A stretch of 64,000 nt of DNA from Moritella viscosa (GTDB lineage Bacteria; Pseudomonadota; Gammaproteobacteria; Enterobacterales; Moritellaceae), in contig LN554852.1 in the NCBI GenBank assembly GCA_000953735.1, forward strand, positions 2,305,846-2,369,845. The letters run 5' to 3'. Positions 1 through 8,359 of this stretch are shown here, in pieces (the first letter of the stretch is position 1; each line of letters starts with the position of its first letter). The position numbers and the translations under genes were made by a program. The notes beneath the pieces are model-generated. The model searched no databases. It worked only from the letters and a program-made list of their open reading frames with translations, and had not been told where the DNA came from.

Positions 1-803
1 CCGAAATTATCGTGATAACAACGGCCATCACAGGTAAATCACAGATTGAAGCCTTTCAGAATAAGGCATTAGAGATACTTGCCAAGCACGCTCGCCGTGT
101 GCGTTTTCTTGTTGCAGCGCCAGGGCTCGTATCTGGGCAAACGTGGTCTGAACATCTTAGCGCATTAACGCCGTTAACCGATGGTGTTGTTGCCGACCGT
201 GTTGCAGTTGTGCCAGGGCTTTATGGTGATGAACTTGGCGCAGTAACAGGTCGATTGTGTAAACGCAGTGTGACCATCGCCGACAGTCCAATGCGGGTGC
301 AAACTGGCGCTATGTCATTACAACCAACACCGATTGATAACAATGGCCAGCCTATTACCAACGCCGTGACTGCAGCGCTCGATGCCGTTCGTTTTAGTTG
401 TGTACAGTTTTATCCTGACTTTGATGGTATCTACTTTGGTGACGTCAATATGCTTGATGCCGAAGGCGGTGACTATCAGCAAATTGAAGCCGGTCGTATC
501 GTCGATAAAGCCGCACGTCAGGTTCGTATTATTGCTATCTATCAAATTAAGAATCGCCGTTTAAATAATTCACCAACGGGGATCAGCTTTGGTAAACGTG
601 TTTTAGGCAAACCACTGCGCGCAATGGCGAAAAGTATCAACATAGGCGCAGACAAATTCCCTGGTGAAATACGCGAGCCGAAAGATGACTCAATCAGTTT
701 AACCTTCATGAACGAACGTCAATTACGGGTGTTGCTCAAAGTGCAGCCAATTGACTCTCCGAGTGAAATTCTTGTCGGCATCATGCTAGATAAGGCCGAA
801 TAA
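1..803 (+). CDS. Phage tail sheath-like protein (DUF2586 type), 5' end outside window
   Basis: The reading frame is open to the left edge of the window, and the first possible internal start is a GTG at 12, so the true N-terminus is probably missing. About 263 residues are visible. The product resembles the DUF2586 family, which sits where the contractile sheath gene is expected in P2/Mu-like tail operons. The next gene, 10 bases downstream after an AAGGAG ribosome site, is a tube-like protein, the usual sheath-tube order. The role in forming the contractile outer tail cylinder is inferred from family and position; I see no separate motif that proves it. Confidence 0.7.
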   Translation, partial: EIIVITTAITGKSQIEAFQNKALEILAKHARRVRFLVAAPGLVSGQTWSEHLSALTPLTDGVVADRVAVVPGLYGDELGAVTGRLCKRSVTIADSPMRVQTGAMSLQPTPIDNNGQPITNAVTAALDAVRFSCVQFYPDFDGIYFGDVNMLDAEGGDYQQIEAGRIVDKAARQVRIIAIYQIKNRRLNNSPTGISFGKRVLGKPLRAMAKSINIGADKFPGEIREPKDDSISLTFMNERQLRVLLKVQPIDSPSEILVGIMLDKAE

Positions 804-813
804 GGAGCAAAAC

Positions 814-1266
814 ATGTCAGTAAAAGCATTGGGCGGTAAAGACTTTGATATTTTCATTGGTGACAAAATGGTGCATGTCATCGAAGCCAGCGTAAAAATC
901 ACCGATGGCCGCAAAGCAAAAAAAGTACGTGGTATTACCAAAGGTTATATCGATGGTCCGGTTGACGCCGAAGTCACGATTAAATTAGACCATGAAAACT
1001 TTCTTATTCTGCAGGATGTAGCGAAAACGGCGGGCAGCTGGAAAGGCATCGAACCTTTTGATATTTCGTTCTTAGCGGAAGTTGCCGCCGGCACTAAGAA
1101 TATTGAAGCCTTTGGTGTACTGCCGCAGTTAGATGAGATCTTAAATATCAAAGCGGAAGGCGGTGAAGAAGATACCACCACGATCAAAGGTCCGGTGACG
1201 TCGACTGATTTTATCAAAATTAACGGCATTCCTTATCTTACTGCAGAAGAAGTGAGAGACCTGTAA
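814..1266 (+). CDS. Phage tail tube protein (DUF2597-like)
   Basis: This 150-residue protein starts at an ATG preceded by AAGGAG at a normal distance. Its small size, beta-rich alternating sequence and position right after the sheath gene match phage tail tube proteins, and the sequence resembles the DUF2597 family. It would form the inner tube that sheath contraction drives through the host envelope. The stop codon overlaps the next start (TAATG), so it is translationally coupled to the downstream gene. It has no signal peptide or membrane segment, as expected for a self-assembling structural protein. Confidence 0.7.
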   Translation: MSVKALGGKDFDIFIGDKMVHVIEASVKITDGRKAKKVRGITKGYIDGPVDAEVTIKLDHENFLILQDVAKTAGSWKGIEPFDISFLAEVAAGTKNIEAFGVLPQLDEILNIKAEGGEEDTTTIKGPVTSTDFIKINGIPYLTAEEVRDL

Positions 1267-1889
1267 TGGCAGCAATTAAAAACCTCACTGCAAGTACGTT
1301 GCTTAAGGCTATGCAAGCCAAACACTACAAAGTATTTGAAGGTGAATTAAACCTTAACCTTATTGGCGTTCGCAACAGTGATACCAAAGCAAACAGTTTT
1401 AACGACGTGCTTTGCGTTTTGTATCAGCAAGACGGTAAATGGCAGCTTGTCAGTTTTAAATGTACCACGGACGCAGGTACTTATTACCGTGAGAACCCGT
1501 GCAATCTGGATGGCACTGCAGTACTTGCCGCCATGCAGCACCGCAGTTTATGGACATTTGGTTATCACCAGGGAAAATACCCTGCGTTAGTGCAGCATAA
1601 ACCCGTCACTGTTTATAGAGACAACAACAATGATAATAAACTCGATTGTGAGAGTCATTTACAACGTGGTTATTTCGGTATTAATTGCCATCGAGCGAGT
1701 GCAAATCATGAGTCAAAGCAAGTCGACAAGTGGTCTGCAGGTTGCCAGGTATTAGCTAACCCGAATGATTTTAATAAGCTGATGGCCCTTTGCCATCAAA
1801 GCAGTCAGCAATGGGGCAGTACTTTTACGTACACCTTATTAAACCAAATAGAATTAAACCAAGCTGATTTAAACCCAAATAAAGAGTGA
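1266..1889 (+). CDS. Tail-operon YkuD-like peptidoglycan enzyme (predicted)
   Basis: The 207-residue product has a His-Arg (HRAS) motif followed about 15 residues later by WSAGCQV near residues 140-165. This recalls the His and Ser-x-Gly-Cys catalytic signature of YkuD-type L,D-transpeptidase folds. Phage proteins of similar layout (an N-terminal GVR segment, a TTDAGTYY-like segment, then GINCHRA and SAGCQV) occur next to tail genes and are usually left hypothetical. Inference: it cuts or rearranges peptidoglycan during tail penetration or lysis. It overlaps the tube gene by one base, so it belongs to the tail operon. Several extra cysteines are present. It has no signal peptide. The assignment rests on motif resemblance only. 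Confidence 0.5.
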   Translation: MAAIKNLTASTLLKAMQAKHYKVFEGELNLNLIGVRNSDTKANSFNDVLCVLYQQDGKWQLVSFKCTTDAGTYYRENPCNLDGTAVLAAMQHRSLWTFGYHQGKYPALVQHKPVTVYRDNNNDNKLDCESHLQRGYFGINCHRASANHESKQVDKWSAGCQVLANPNDFNKLMALCHQSSQQWGSTFTYTLLNQIELNQADLNPNKE

Positions 1890-1891
1890 GA

Positions 1892-2164
1892 ATGACCATG
1901 GCGTTAGAGCAAAAGATCATCCTAGAAGTGAATGACATTGAACTGAGTTTCAATGTAAACGTAACGGCTTACAACAAGTTTTTAAACCAAAGTAACCAGG
2001 TTAATAAAATTCAGCCCGCGACCAACTTCTTAATGACGGTGGTTGATAACGAGTGCAAATCAACATTGAAAGAAATGTTAGCTCTCCCGGGTGCAGCGCT
2101 GCATTTAGTCGGCAGTGTGGTTGAAGAGTATCAACCGGAATTTAACATTACCGTAAAAAAATAG
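1892..2164 (+). CDS. Phage tail assembly chaperone, short form (gpG-like)
   Basis: This about 90-residue protein resembles the small tail assembly chaperones (Phage_TAC type) encoded just upstream of tape measure genes. I chose the ATG at 1892; a GTG at 1886 and an ATG at 1898 are also in frame. An AAAGAG ribosome site overlaps the end of the preceding gene. The frame ends in GTA AAA AAA TAG, which places a run of seven A residues in the slippery phase directly before the stop. It is therefore the short partner of a frameshift pair, as with lambda G/GT and P2 E/E'. It would bind the tape measure protein and tube subunits during assembly. Confidence 0.7.
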   Translation: MTMALEQKIILEVNDIELSFNVNVTAYNKFLNQSNQVNKIQPATNFLMTVVDNECKSTLKEMLALPGAALHLVGSVVEEYQPEFNITVKK

Positions 2165-2352
2165 AACAGCGAGCAAAAGAGATAAGCAGAAACCGTTTAA
2201 ATCAGTTGCTCGCCTATCAGCAAAAATGGCTACCACACAGCGCAGCCACTGAAGATAGTTTAGCCCAGGCACTGTTTTTGGAAAACGATAATCAAGAAAA
2301 GCAGCAAATCGCCATCAACAATGGTATTTGCATGGCGTTAGATAGTGGTTAA
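1892..2352 (+). CDS. Tail assembly chaperone, -1 frameshift long form (gpGT-like)
   Basis: If ribosomes slip back one base on the A-run at 2155-2161, translation continues as ATA GAA CAG and stays open for 63 codons to a TAA at 2350-2352. This fills almost the whole gap before the tape measure gene at 2373. The extension is hydrophilic, rich in Gln, Asn and Leu, and has no good start of its own. The product would be about 153 residues. Frameshifted chaperones at this exact place, between tube and tape measure, are a general property of long-tailed phages. The slippery site and open frame are seen directly; the slippage itself is inferred. Confidence 0.7.
2155..2161 (+). promoter_or_regulatory. 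Slippery heptamer for -1 programmed frameshift
   Basis: Seven A residues lie in the phase A AAA AAA relative to the chaperone frame, immediately before its TAG stop at 2162-2164. This fits the X XXY YYZ rule, and the -1 frame is open for 189 bases. The adjacent stop codon would add pausing. Confidence 0.75.
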
Positions 2353-2372
2353 GTCACTGGTGAGGGGAACGA

Positions 2373-4469
2373 ATGAGCGCATTAAGCAAGTTGGAAAAAC
2401 TCATGTACACCATTGGCGTTGTTGATAAAGCAACAGGGCCAGTGAATAAGATCATGGACAAGATAAACCAACTTAGCGCCCAAACGGCCAGTGCTCAAAA
2501 CCAAATGATGAGCGGTTTTATGGGGACTGCAGGCGGTGCTATTGCGCTGGTCAGCAGTTTGTCACCGGCTATTGATCATGTTGCTGCGCTTGGTGAAGTA
2601 CAAACACTGGGCGTGGCCAACGAAGATTTAACCAAATTAACTAAAACCGCGTTTGAATTTACCACGCAATTTGGCGGTAACTCAGCAGAGTTCGTGCGCA
2701 GTGCTTACGATATTCAGTCTGCCATATCCGGGCTAACCGGTGATGAACTTGCCTCCTTTACCAAGGCATCCAATGTATTAGCGGTTGCCACGAAAGCGGA
2801 CGCCAGCACAATCACCAGTTACATGGGCACCATGTATGGCATCTTTGAAAAAACCGCCAATAAAATGGGCAAGTCCGACTGGGTGAATCAGATTGCAGGG
2901 CAAACAGCGAAAGCGGTGCAAATGTATAAAACTACCGGCGCAGAAATGGAGTCGGCTTTTAGTTCATTAGGCGCAAAAGCGACGAATCGAGGTATCGATG
3001 CCGCAGAACAATTTGCGGTGCTGGGCGAACTGCAGCTGGTATTAAGTGGTTCTGAAGCCGGCACTAAATATGCGTCATTCATTGACGGTATTGGTAAAGC
3101 GCAGAAAAAACTAGGCATAGAACTCACCAATAGCCAGGGTGATATGCTGAGTATGGATATCGTGCTTGAACGTATTAACCAAAGGTTAACTGGGGTTGGT
3201 AGTGTCGCCAGAGGTGATATTTTAAATGCAGCATTTGGTTCAACTGAAGCGGCGGGTGTTGTCGATATATTAAGTACAAAAACCGCCAAACTAAAACATA
3301 ATATTAGCGAGTTGACCAATGTCACAGATGCATCCAAGGCCAGTGAAATGGCGAATATTATTGCCAGTCCCTGGGATAGATTTAGCGGTTCATTAAATGG
3401 CGCAGCAACGGCGATGGGTCAAGCGGTGTTACCGATTATTGAACCGGTTGTCGATATGTTGGTTGCCATGTTAGGTGGCGTGATATGGCTAACACAAGAA
3501 TTCCCAACATTAACGGGGGTTCTTGGCGCTGCCGCTGTTGGTGTTATTGGCTTAATGATGGCGTTTAGCGCCATGAACATGATAATCGGTATCTATCGCT
3601 TTGCATTGATTGGGCTGAGCGTCGTTACTAATGGCGCTGCTATCTCAACAAAGTTATGGCAAATGGGGTTAGTTGCACTGCGGGTGATGGGGTTCTTGGG
3701 CAACATTGCTGCAATGGGGGCTTATCTTACTGCTATCGCGCTTTATCGTGGCGCTATGTTAGCGGCGCAGGGCGTGACGTGGTTATTTAATACGGCATTA
3801 CTTGCCAATCCGATTGGACTAGTTATCGCTGGGGTTGTGGCGTTAGTGGCTGCCGTTGCGGGACTTATCTTTTATTGGGATGCCATTGTTGCGGCCTTTA
3901 AAGACTCAACTTGGGGCCAAGGTTTAATCAAGATATTTGATGGCGTCATGTTGGTATTCACAGCCCTGATTGACAATGTGAAATGGGTGCTTGAAGCACT
4001 GGGTTTAATTGATGGTAAAGACATGACTATGAAGGCTGAGGTCGAAGAAATAACTAAAACAGCAGTCCCAATACCAGCAGACTTAAACGCGGGCCAGTTA
4101 ACTAACCGCGATATTAGTCATGTTACAGCGACCTTGCCTGTAGCCGCAAACCAAGCGTTTAATACTGGAACGTATACTAATGTAAGTCAGGTTCAAAGTG
4201 GCGCTTCAACCACAGGAAGCCAAGCGTTTAATGAGTTAACTGCGCATAGTGCTCGTATCCAACAATATCAAGAAAATAACCACCAGTTGGCTAAGGTAAG
4301 TAGTCCGCGTATACAGCGAACCCAGTACTTTCAGCAAAGCAAACAACACACCAATAACAACAGTAATAGCAGCGCCGATAACAGCAAGCGCGTTTATATC
4401 GATAACGTGGTGATGAAAAGCGACAACCTTGACCATGATTTTGAACAGTTAATGGAGTTAGCCGGCTAA
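2373..4469 (+). CDS. Phage tail tape measure protein
   Basis: This 698-residue protein is the longest in the tail cluster and lies right after the chaperone pair, the fixed place of tape measure genes. A GAGGGGAA ribosome site precedes the ATG. The N-terminal third is helical and coiled-coil-like, with a TP901-type core (about residues 90-330, rich in Ala, Gly and Ser). Strongly hydrophobic segments follow at about residues 365-420 and 435-520, typical of the part thought to enter the host inner membrane. The C-terminus is low complexity, rich in Gln, Asn and Ser. It sets tail length and is probably ejected with the genome. At 698 residues it is short for the family, implying a fairly short tail. 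Confidence 0.85.
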   Translation: MSALSKLEKLMYTIGVVDKATGPVNKIMDKINQLSAQTASAQNQMMSGFMGTAGGAIALVSSLSPAIDHVAALGEVQTLGVANEDLTKLTKTAFEFTTQFGGNSAEFVRSAYDIQSAISGLTGDELASFTKASNVLAVATKADASTITSYMGTMYGIFEKTANKMGKSDWVNQIAGQTAKAVQMYKTTGAEMESAFSSLGAKATNRGIDAAEQFAVLGELQLVLSGSEAGTKYASFIDGIGKAQKKLGIELTNSQGDMLSMDIVLERINQRLTGVGSVARGDILNAAFGSTEAAGVVDILSTKTAKLKHNISELTNVTDASKASEMANIIASPWDRFSGSLNGAATAMGQAVLPIIEPVVDMLVAMLGGVIWLTQEFPTLTGVLGAAAVGVIGLMMAFSAMNMIIGIYRFALIGLSVVTNGAAISTKLWQMGLVALRVMGFLGNIAAMGAYLTAIALYRGAMLAAQGVTWLFNTALLANPIGLVIAGVVALVAAVAGLIFYWDAIVAAFKDSTWGQGLIKIFDGVMLVFTALIDNVKWVLEALGLIDGKDMTMKAEVEEITKTAVPIPADLNAGQLTNRDISHVTATLPVAANQAFNTGTYTNVSQVQSGASTTGSQAFNELTAHSARIQQYQENNHQLAKVSSPRIQRTQYFQQSKQHTNNNSNSSADNSKRVYIDNVVMKSDNLDHDFEQLMELAG

Positions 4470-4792
4470 TGATAAATATGCATGTTGATTTAAACATTGT
4501 CGATGGGGATTTTGTGTTTAATTCCTCGCTCAGTGCTGGCAAATTATCTGCGGCCAAAGTGATTGGCCAAGATGTGAAGCACCGCATTATCGAAAGTGGT
4601 TTGTTAGTGAAGTTAGTGAAGCAGCGTAACGTCAATGGTATTGCGCCAGTGCTGACAGATTTAGAACTCGAAGTCGAACAAGACGACAGACTCAAGCCTG
4701 GCACAATCTTGATTAGCTATAACAGTGATAAAACCTTATCGATTGAAGCACAAACCAAGCAATACGGTTTAATGAAATGGGCGGGGGCATAA
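4469..4792 (+). CDS. Baseplate-wedge-like phage protein (DUF2590-like)
   Basis: This 107-residue protein is coupled to the tape measure gene by a TAATG overlap. The region around LELEVEQDDRLKPGTI and the position just before the baseplate J gene fit the DUF2590/gp25-like group of small baseplate wedge proteins. A second in-frame ATG at 4478 is possible. The role as a wedge component that connects sheath and baseplate is inferred from gene order and family resemblance. Confidence 0.55.
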   Translation: MINMHVDLNIVDGDFVFNSSLSAGKLSAAKVIGQDVKHRIIESGLLVKLVKQRNVNGIAPVLTDLELEVEQDDRLKPGTILISYNSDKTLSIEAQTKQYGLMKWAGA

Positions 4793-4793
4793 C

Positions 4794-5939
4794 ATGGTAC
4801 CTGATTTTAAAAAGATGATGGCTGATGCTGGGTTACCAGTGAATGAGAAGGTTGCAAAGCAGCAATGGGAGCAGGTATTAAGCGAGCAGCAAATCATTGT
4901 TGAGAATGGCAGTCCGTTTAGCCCGTTTTGGCGCACAGTTAAAGCTTTAATTACCTTACCTGTCGTTGGTTTACTTGATTGGATTGCCCGTATATTGATG
5001 CCTGATTTATTTATCATGACGGCTAGTCGCAGTGCGTTAATCGGGCTTCATGGCCCGAGTCGTAATGTCTTTGTTGTGGATGCGATTAAGGCTAAAGGCA
5101 TGCTGACATTAACGCGCACTAATAACGATGGTGTATTGAGTATACCTGCAGGTGCCTTAGTAGAAAGTGACAGTATTGGCGGCACTGTATATCAGTTACG
5201 TACGCTTAGCGCTGTGGTATTTAAAGAAGGTGAATCAGTCATTGAAGTGTTGGCTCAAGCAGTTGGTACTGGGCAGGCGTATAACTTACCGGTAGGCAGT
5301 TATTACCGCTTAGTTAATCCAATTGAGGGCGTGAGCGTTCGTAATGAAAAAGACTGGCTGCTTATCCCTGGTGCTAACGAAGAAAGTACAGAAGCATATC
5401 GAAACAGAATAAGAAACGTATTCGGCACCGCCGCTAAATGGCATATCAATACTGTGTACAAATCGATAATCAGCGACTTCGCCATTCCGGTCGATAATAT
5501 TGAAATTGTAAACCAAGCGCCACGTGGACCAGGTACCGCTAATGCGTATATTTACCTCAATGTCGGGCAGGTTTCGACTGGTTTATTAAAAGTAATAAAT
5601 CAGCATATCAGTGATGATGGCCATCATGGCCACGGTGATGATTTTAAAGTATATGCAATGCCGACACATGAGCAGGTAATAACGGCTACGTATTCATTAC
5701 ATGCAAATAGCATCGATATTGGCGCGGATATAAAAACCTTTGTCCAGGCGGCGTTTCGATTAAATGATGCGTATCAACCGACACGAACGCAGCCAAATTC
5801 GTTATTTAGCATGAGCCAGTTACAAGCGCAGTTACATAACCAATTCCCTGCGCTGCGCAGTATCGATTTTGATTGTGGTGATATTAAAACGGGTTTATGG
5901 CTACCGGCACTTACGCACTTGGTTGTGCAACATGGATAG
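4794..5939 (+). CDS. Phage baseplate assembly protein J
   Basis: The 381-residue product resembles gpJ/gp47-like baseplate proteins. Supporting points are the central LLIPGANEESTEAYRNRI segment (about residues 185-205), where family members carry a Gly-x-(Asp/Asn)-x-Glu-(Ser/Thr) motif, the following AAKWHINTVYK segment, and the later APRGPGTANAYI segment. Its stop overlaps the next start by eight bases, as J and I genes commonly do. It would form the wedge-to-hub linking part of the baseplate. The start ATG lies one base after the previous stop. A histidine-rich DDGHHGHGDD segment occurs near residue 275 and is not a standard family feature. Confidence 0.8.
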   Translation: MVPDFKKMMADAGLPVNEKVAKQQWEQVLSEQQIIVENGSPFSPFWRTVKALITLPVVGLLDWIARILMPDLFIMTASRSALIGLHGPSRNVFVVDAIKAKGMLTLTRTNNDGVLSIPAGALVESDSIGGTVYQLRTLSAVVFKEGESVIEVLAQAVGTGQAYNLPVGSYYRLVNPIEGVSVRNEKDWLLIPGANEESTEAYRNRIRNVFGTAAKWHINTVYKSIISDFAIPVDNIEIVNQAPRGPGTANAYIYLNVGQVSTGLLKVINQHISDDGHHGHGDDFKVYAMPTHEQVITATYSLHANSIDIGADIKTFVQAAFRLNDAYQPTRTQPNSLFSMSQLQAQLHNQFPALRSIDFDCGDIKTGLWLPALTHLVVQHG

Positions 5940-6576
5940 ATTTCAGCAAAGCGCTCCGCCATCACAACCAGAGATTGCTACCTGGTTAAACAAGGGCCAT
6001 GCCGAGCAGTTAATGAAAGCCGCGCAGCAATATTGGCACAATACCAAAGACTGGGTGATGTGGGCGGTTGCACAAAAAGATGAGCAGCAAAGTGCTGAGC
6101 CATTTTTAGGTTTGTTAGCCTGGGAACGTTTGACTGAAAGACTGGCAAACGAGCCGACTGAGTTTTTTAGAAAACGGGTCCAGCATGCACTGGTTAATAC
6201 AATCGATGCGGGTGAGATAGCAACTATTGCAGATATCTTCAATCGTCTTGGTATCGATGTCATCAAAGTAACAGAGCGTATTGAAAACCGCGATTGGGAC
6301 ATTATTGCAATCGACTTTAGCAGTCATACTGTCTCGAAATACGGCGAACTGATGCCCGAATTAATCCAGCTTTATGGACGCGCCTGCAGGCGTTATGAAT
6401 TTACGGTACACAGTTTTGCTGATTGTGGCTTAGCACCAAGTTGGATTGATGTGCAATACCATGTACAAAAAGTGCCGTTAATGCCACTGAATATGTCGGT
6501 TGAGCATCCACTGACACTGCAGCCAGTTTATGGATTTTTGAGTAAAGAAAGCAGCATTAGTACTGCAACGGAGTAA
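5932..6576 (+). CDS. Phage tail protein I
   Basis: I place the start at the ATG at 5932, which overlaps the J stop (ATGGATAG). An ATG at 5869 would add 21 residues read out of frame through the J gene. The 214-residue product resembles P2 gpI-family proteins: a leading Trp-rich region, an LLAWER segment near residue 60, a frame for (F/R)FRKRV, and a C-terminal VQYHVQ-like strand. It is a baseplate wedge part at the point where tail fibres attach. The directly downstream collar/fibre gene fits this order. Confidence 0.7.
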   Translation: MDRFQQSAPPSQPEIATWLNKGHAEQLMKAAQQYWHNTKDWVMWAVAQKDEQQSAEPFLGLLAWERLTERLANEPTEFFRKRVQHALVNTIDAGEIATIADIFNRLGIDVIKVTERIENRDWDIIAIDFSSHTVSKYGELMPELIQLYGRACRRYEFTVHSFADCGLAPSWIDVQYHVQKVPLMPLNMSVEHPLTLQPVYGFLSKESSISTATE

Positions 6577-6582
6577 GTTTCT

Positions 6583-7341
6583 ATGTCTGAACAACAGGTA
6601 ACCGGCATTCTTACTAATGCTGGTAAACAACATATTACCCAGTGTGCGCTAGCAAACACGGGACTCGATGTAACAACACTGGTGTTGGCTAATATCCCTA
6701 ATTTAAGTGATAGCGCAGCGCGCGACCCTAATATGGCGCTCCCAACACAAACACAAATTGCCTATCAAACGGATGAATTACTCGACGGTTTCATTGATGA
6801 GCATACCGTGGCATGGGCGTGTGTGTTAGACCAGGACGTTGGTGATTTTGATTACAACTGGATTGGCTTAGTGACCAGTACCGGTATTTTGTTAGCACTG
6901 GATTATTTACCTCTGCAGCGTAAGCGTCAGGGCGTGAACAACGTACACAACCGCAGTTTTGTATTGAGGTTTGCCGCAGCCAAAGCCCTTGCCCGCATCG
7001 ATATTAAAGCCAGTAGCTGGATGTTTGATTACAGCCCACGCCTAGACAGTATGCAGTTGGCGATTGTCGCTAATGCTACGGCGCAAATAGATAACATGAC
7101 GCGCCATTTAGGCTTAAAAGACGTAGTAACCAGCTTACAAAATACTATCGAACTGCAGCAAGTTCACATCGGCACTTTAGAGCAAGCAGGGCAAACACTG
7201 CAGCGTACACAATCAGCAATGATAAGGCAGCGCCAGGAACAAGATGGTGAGATACAAACTTCACTTGCCAAAATGGCAACCGCACAAATCAGTACTATGT
7301 ACCGACAGGTAAAGCATATTACATCAGCTAATAACGAATAA
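6583..7341 (+). CDS. Phage tail-collar fibre protein (DUF3751-like)
   Basis: The 252-residue protein has a GGAG ribosome site before its ATG. The N-terminal 150 residues resemble the phage tail-collar fibre domain (ILTNAGKQH at the start, then DFDYNWIGL), which anchors fibres to the baseplate. The last 80 residues are a Gln-rich helical coiled-coil-like segment, suited to trimerising. Unlike many family members it stops there without a receptor-binding tip. The next gene may supply the distal part. Confidence 0.7.
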   Translation: MSEQQVTGILTNAGKQHITQCALANTGLDVTTLVLANIPNLSDSAARDPNMALPTQTQIAYQTDELLDGFIDEHTVAWACVLDQDVGDFDYNWIGLVTSTGILLALDYLPLQRKRQGVNNVHNRSFVLRFAAAKALARIDIKASSWMFDYSPRLDSMQLAIVANATAQIDNMTRHLGLKDVVTSLQNTIELQQVHIGTLEQAGQTLQRTQSAMIRQRQEQDGEIQTSLAKMATAQISTMYRQVKHITSANNE

Positions 7342-7354
7342 AAGGGAACAGAGC

Positions 7355-8101
7355 ATGACAATAGAACAGAACATTGCAGAACTCGTGCAAGCCAGCAATA
7401 ACCTCACGGGTGTTGTTGATGGGAAAATGAAAGATATTGATAAGCAGGTCGCCGATAAAAAGGTGCTCATAGACCAGTACCTAAGTAATGTTGTCAGTAA
7501 TATCAACGGGGTTGACGTACATAAGCAAGGACGAGTTAAAACCTATTTTATTCAAGGTAACTTAAGTAATGGTGGGTATACAAAAGATGGGGGACCTGAT
7601 GATTTATTTCCTGTTTGTGCAGCCCCTAAATCTCCCACTTATCTAAATTTAATTGAATTTATCGCTTCTTCCGCTGGTTTTGGGGACGGTGGTGATATGT
7701 TTCGTGTTGAATTCATGATAACGCACCGCGGTATGGCTGCTAATACAGGCTATACAAACCATCTGATTTTCACTGGAACAAGCTCATCAGATTCGGTCGC
7801 GGGTTTGTTAGAATTAAAAAAAATAGCAAAAAATGGCGAATTAAGTTTGTTTATCTCTGAACCGAGTGGGGACACAGAAGTTGCATTGACCCGTGATTTA
7901 GAAGGGACAGCACTGCCAGTATCATTCAGAAGCATTGGTCAAGGCCGTGATAATGGCATTGCTCGCGTTACGTTAAAAGTTGATACACGGCACCACTGTG
8001 GTGCGGCTCGTTCTTTTGGGGCTAACGTCATGTATACATCCGATAAAGGGCGCCCATCAGTGGCTCGTGTTACTCAAATTAAACCAACTTGGGAAGAATA
8101 A
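7355..8101 (+). CDS. Putative distal tail fibre / receptor-binding protein
   Basis: The start has an AGGGA ribosome site. Residues 1-55 are helical and similar in style to the end of the preceding collar protein, with a KDIDKQVADKKVLIDQYL-like coiled segment typical of fibre stalks. Residues 65-248 are a Gly-, Thr- and Ser-rich beta domain with no signature I can name. By position between the collar fibre gene and a fibre chaperone it is probably the receptor-binding tip, the part expected to vary most between strains. I do not recognise a specific family. Confidence 0.5.
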   Translation: MTIEQNIAELVQASNNLTGVVDGKMKDIDKQVADKKVLIDQYLSNVVSNINGVDVHKQGRVKTYFIQGNLSNGGYTKDGGPDDLFPVCAAPKSPTYLNLIEFIASSAGFGDGGDMFRVEFMITHRGMAANTGYTNHLIFTGTSSSDSVAGLLELKKIAKNGELSLFISEPSGDTEVALTRDLEGTALPVSFRSIGQGRDNGIARVTLKVDTRHHCGAARSFGANVMYTSDKGRPSVARVTQIKPTWEE

Positions 8102-8104
8102 ATT

Positions 8105-8359
8105 ATGCAGGAAAACAATACGAACAGTGAGCTTGGTTACCTCGATGCAGAAATGGCAAATGAGACGAAGTGGTCCACAGTACGTGTAATACGTGATGCT
8201 AAATTAAAGGCAACGGATTGGTTAGTCATCAAGTACATGGGAAGTGGAGAATCATTACCGGATGCTTGGAAGCAATATCGTTCGACATTACGTGATATTC
8301 CGCAATCTGGTGTTGAGCCTGACGCTATCGTTTGGCCACAGAAACCCGCTATTAGCTAA
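8105..8359 (+). CDS. Tail fibre assembly chaperone (Phage_tail_APC-like)
   Basis: This 84-residue protein shows the pattern seen in small phage tail assembly chaperone proteins: an RVIRDAKLKATDW segment, an A-W-x-x-Y-R core (DAWKQYRSTLRDIP), then a VWPQKP end. These proteins lie directly behind fibre genes and help fold or attach the fibre. Its stop overlaps the next start (TAATG). Assignment is by motif resemblance and location. Confidence 0.7.
   Translation: MQENNTNSELGYLDAEMANETKWSTVRVIRDAKLKATDWLVIKYMGSGESLPDAWKQYRSTLRDIPQSGVEPDAIVWPQKPAIS

Noticed and set aside
2888-3337. 149-residue ORF on the minus strand within the tape measure gene
   Set aside because: Antisense shadow of a long low-stop coding region; no ribosome site or conserved look.
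4291-4704. 137-residue minus-strand ORF overlapping the tape measure 3' end
   Set aside because: Cys/Arg/Tyr-rich composition of a frame shadow; both underlying genes are well supported.
5869-5931. Upstream extension of the tail protein I gene
   Set aside because: Would overlap the J gene by 71 bases with no ribosome site; the ATGGATAG overlap at 5932 is the usual coupling.
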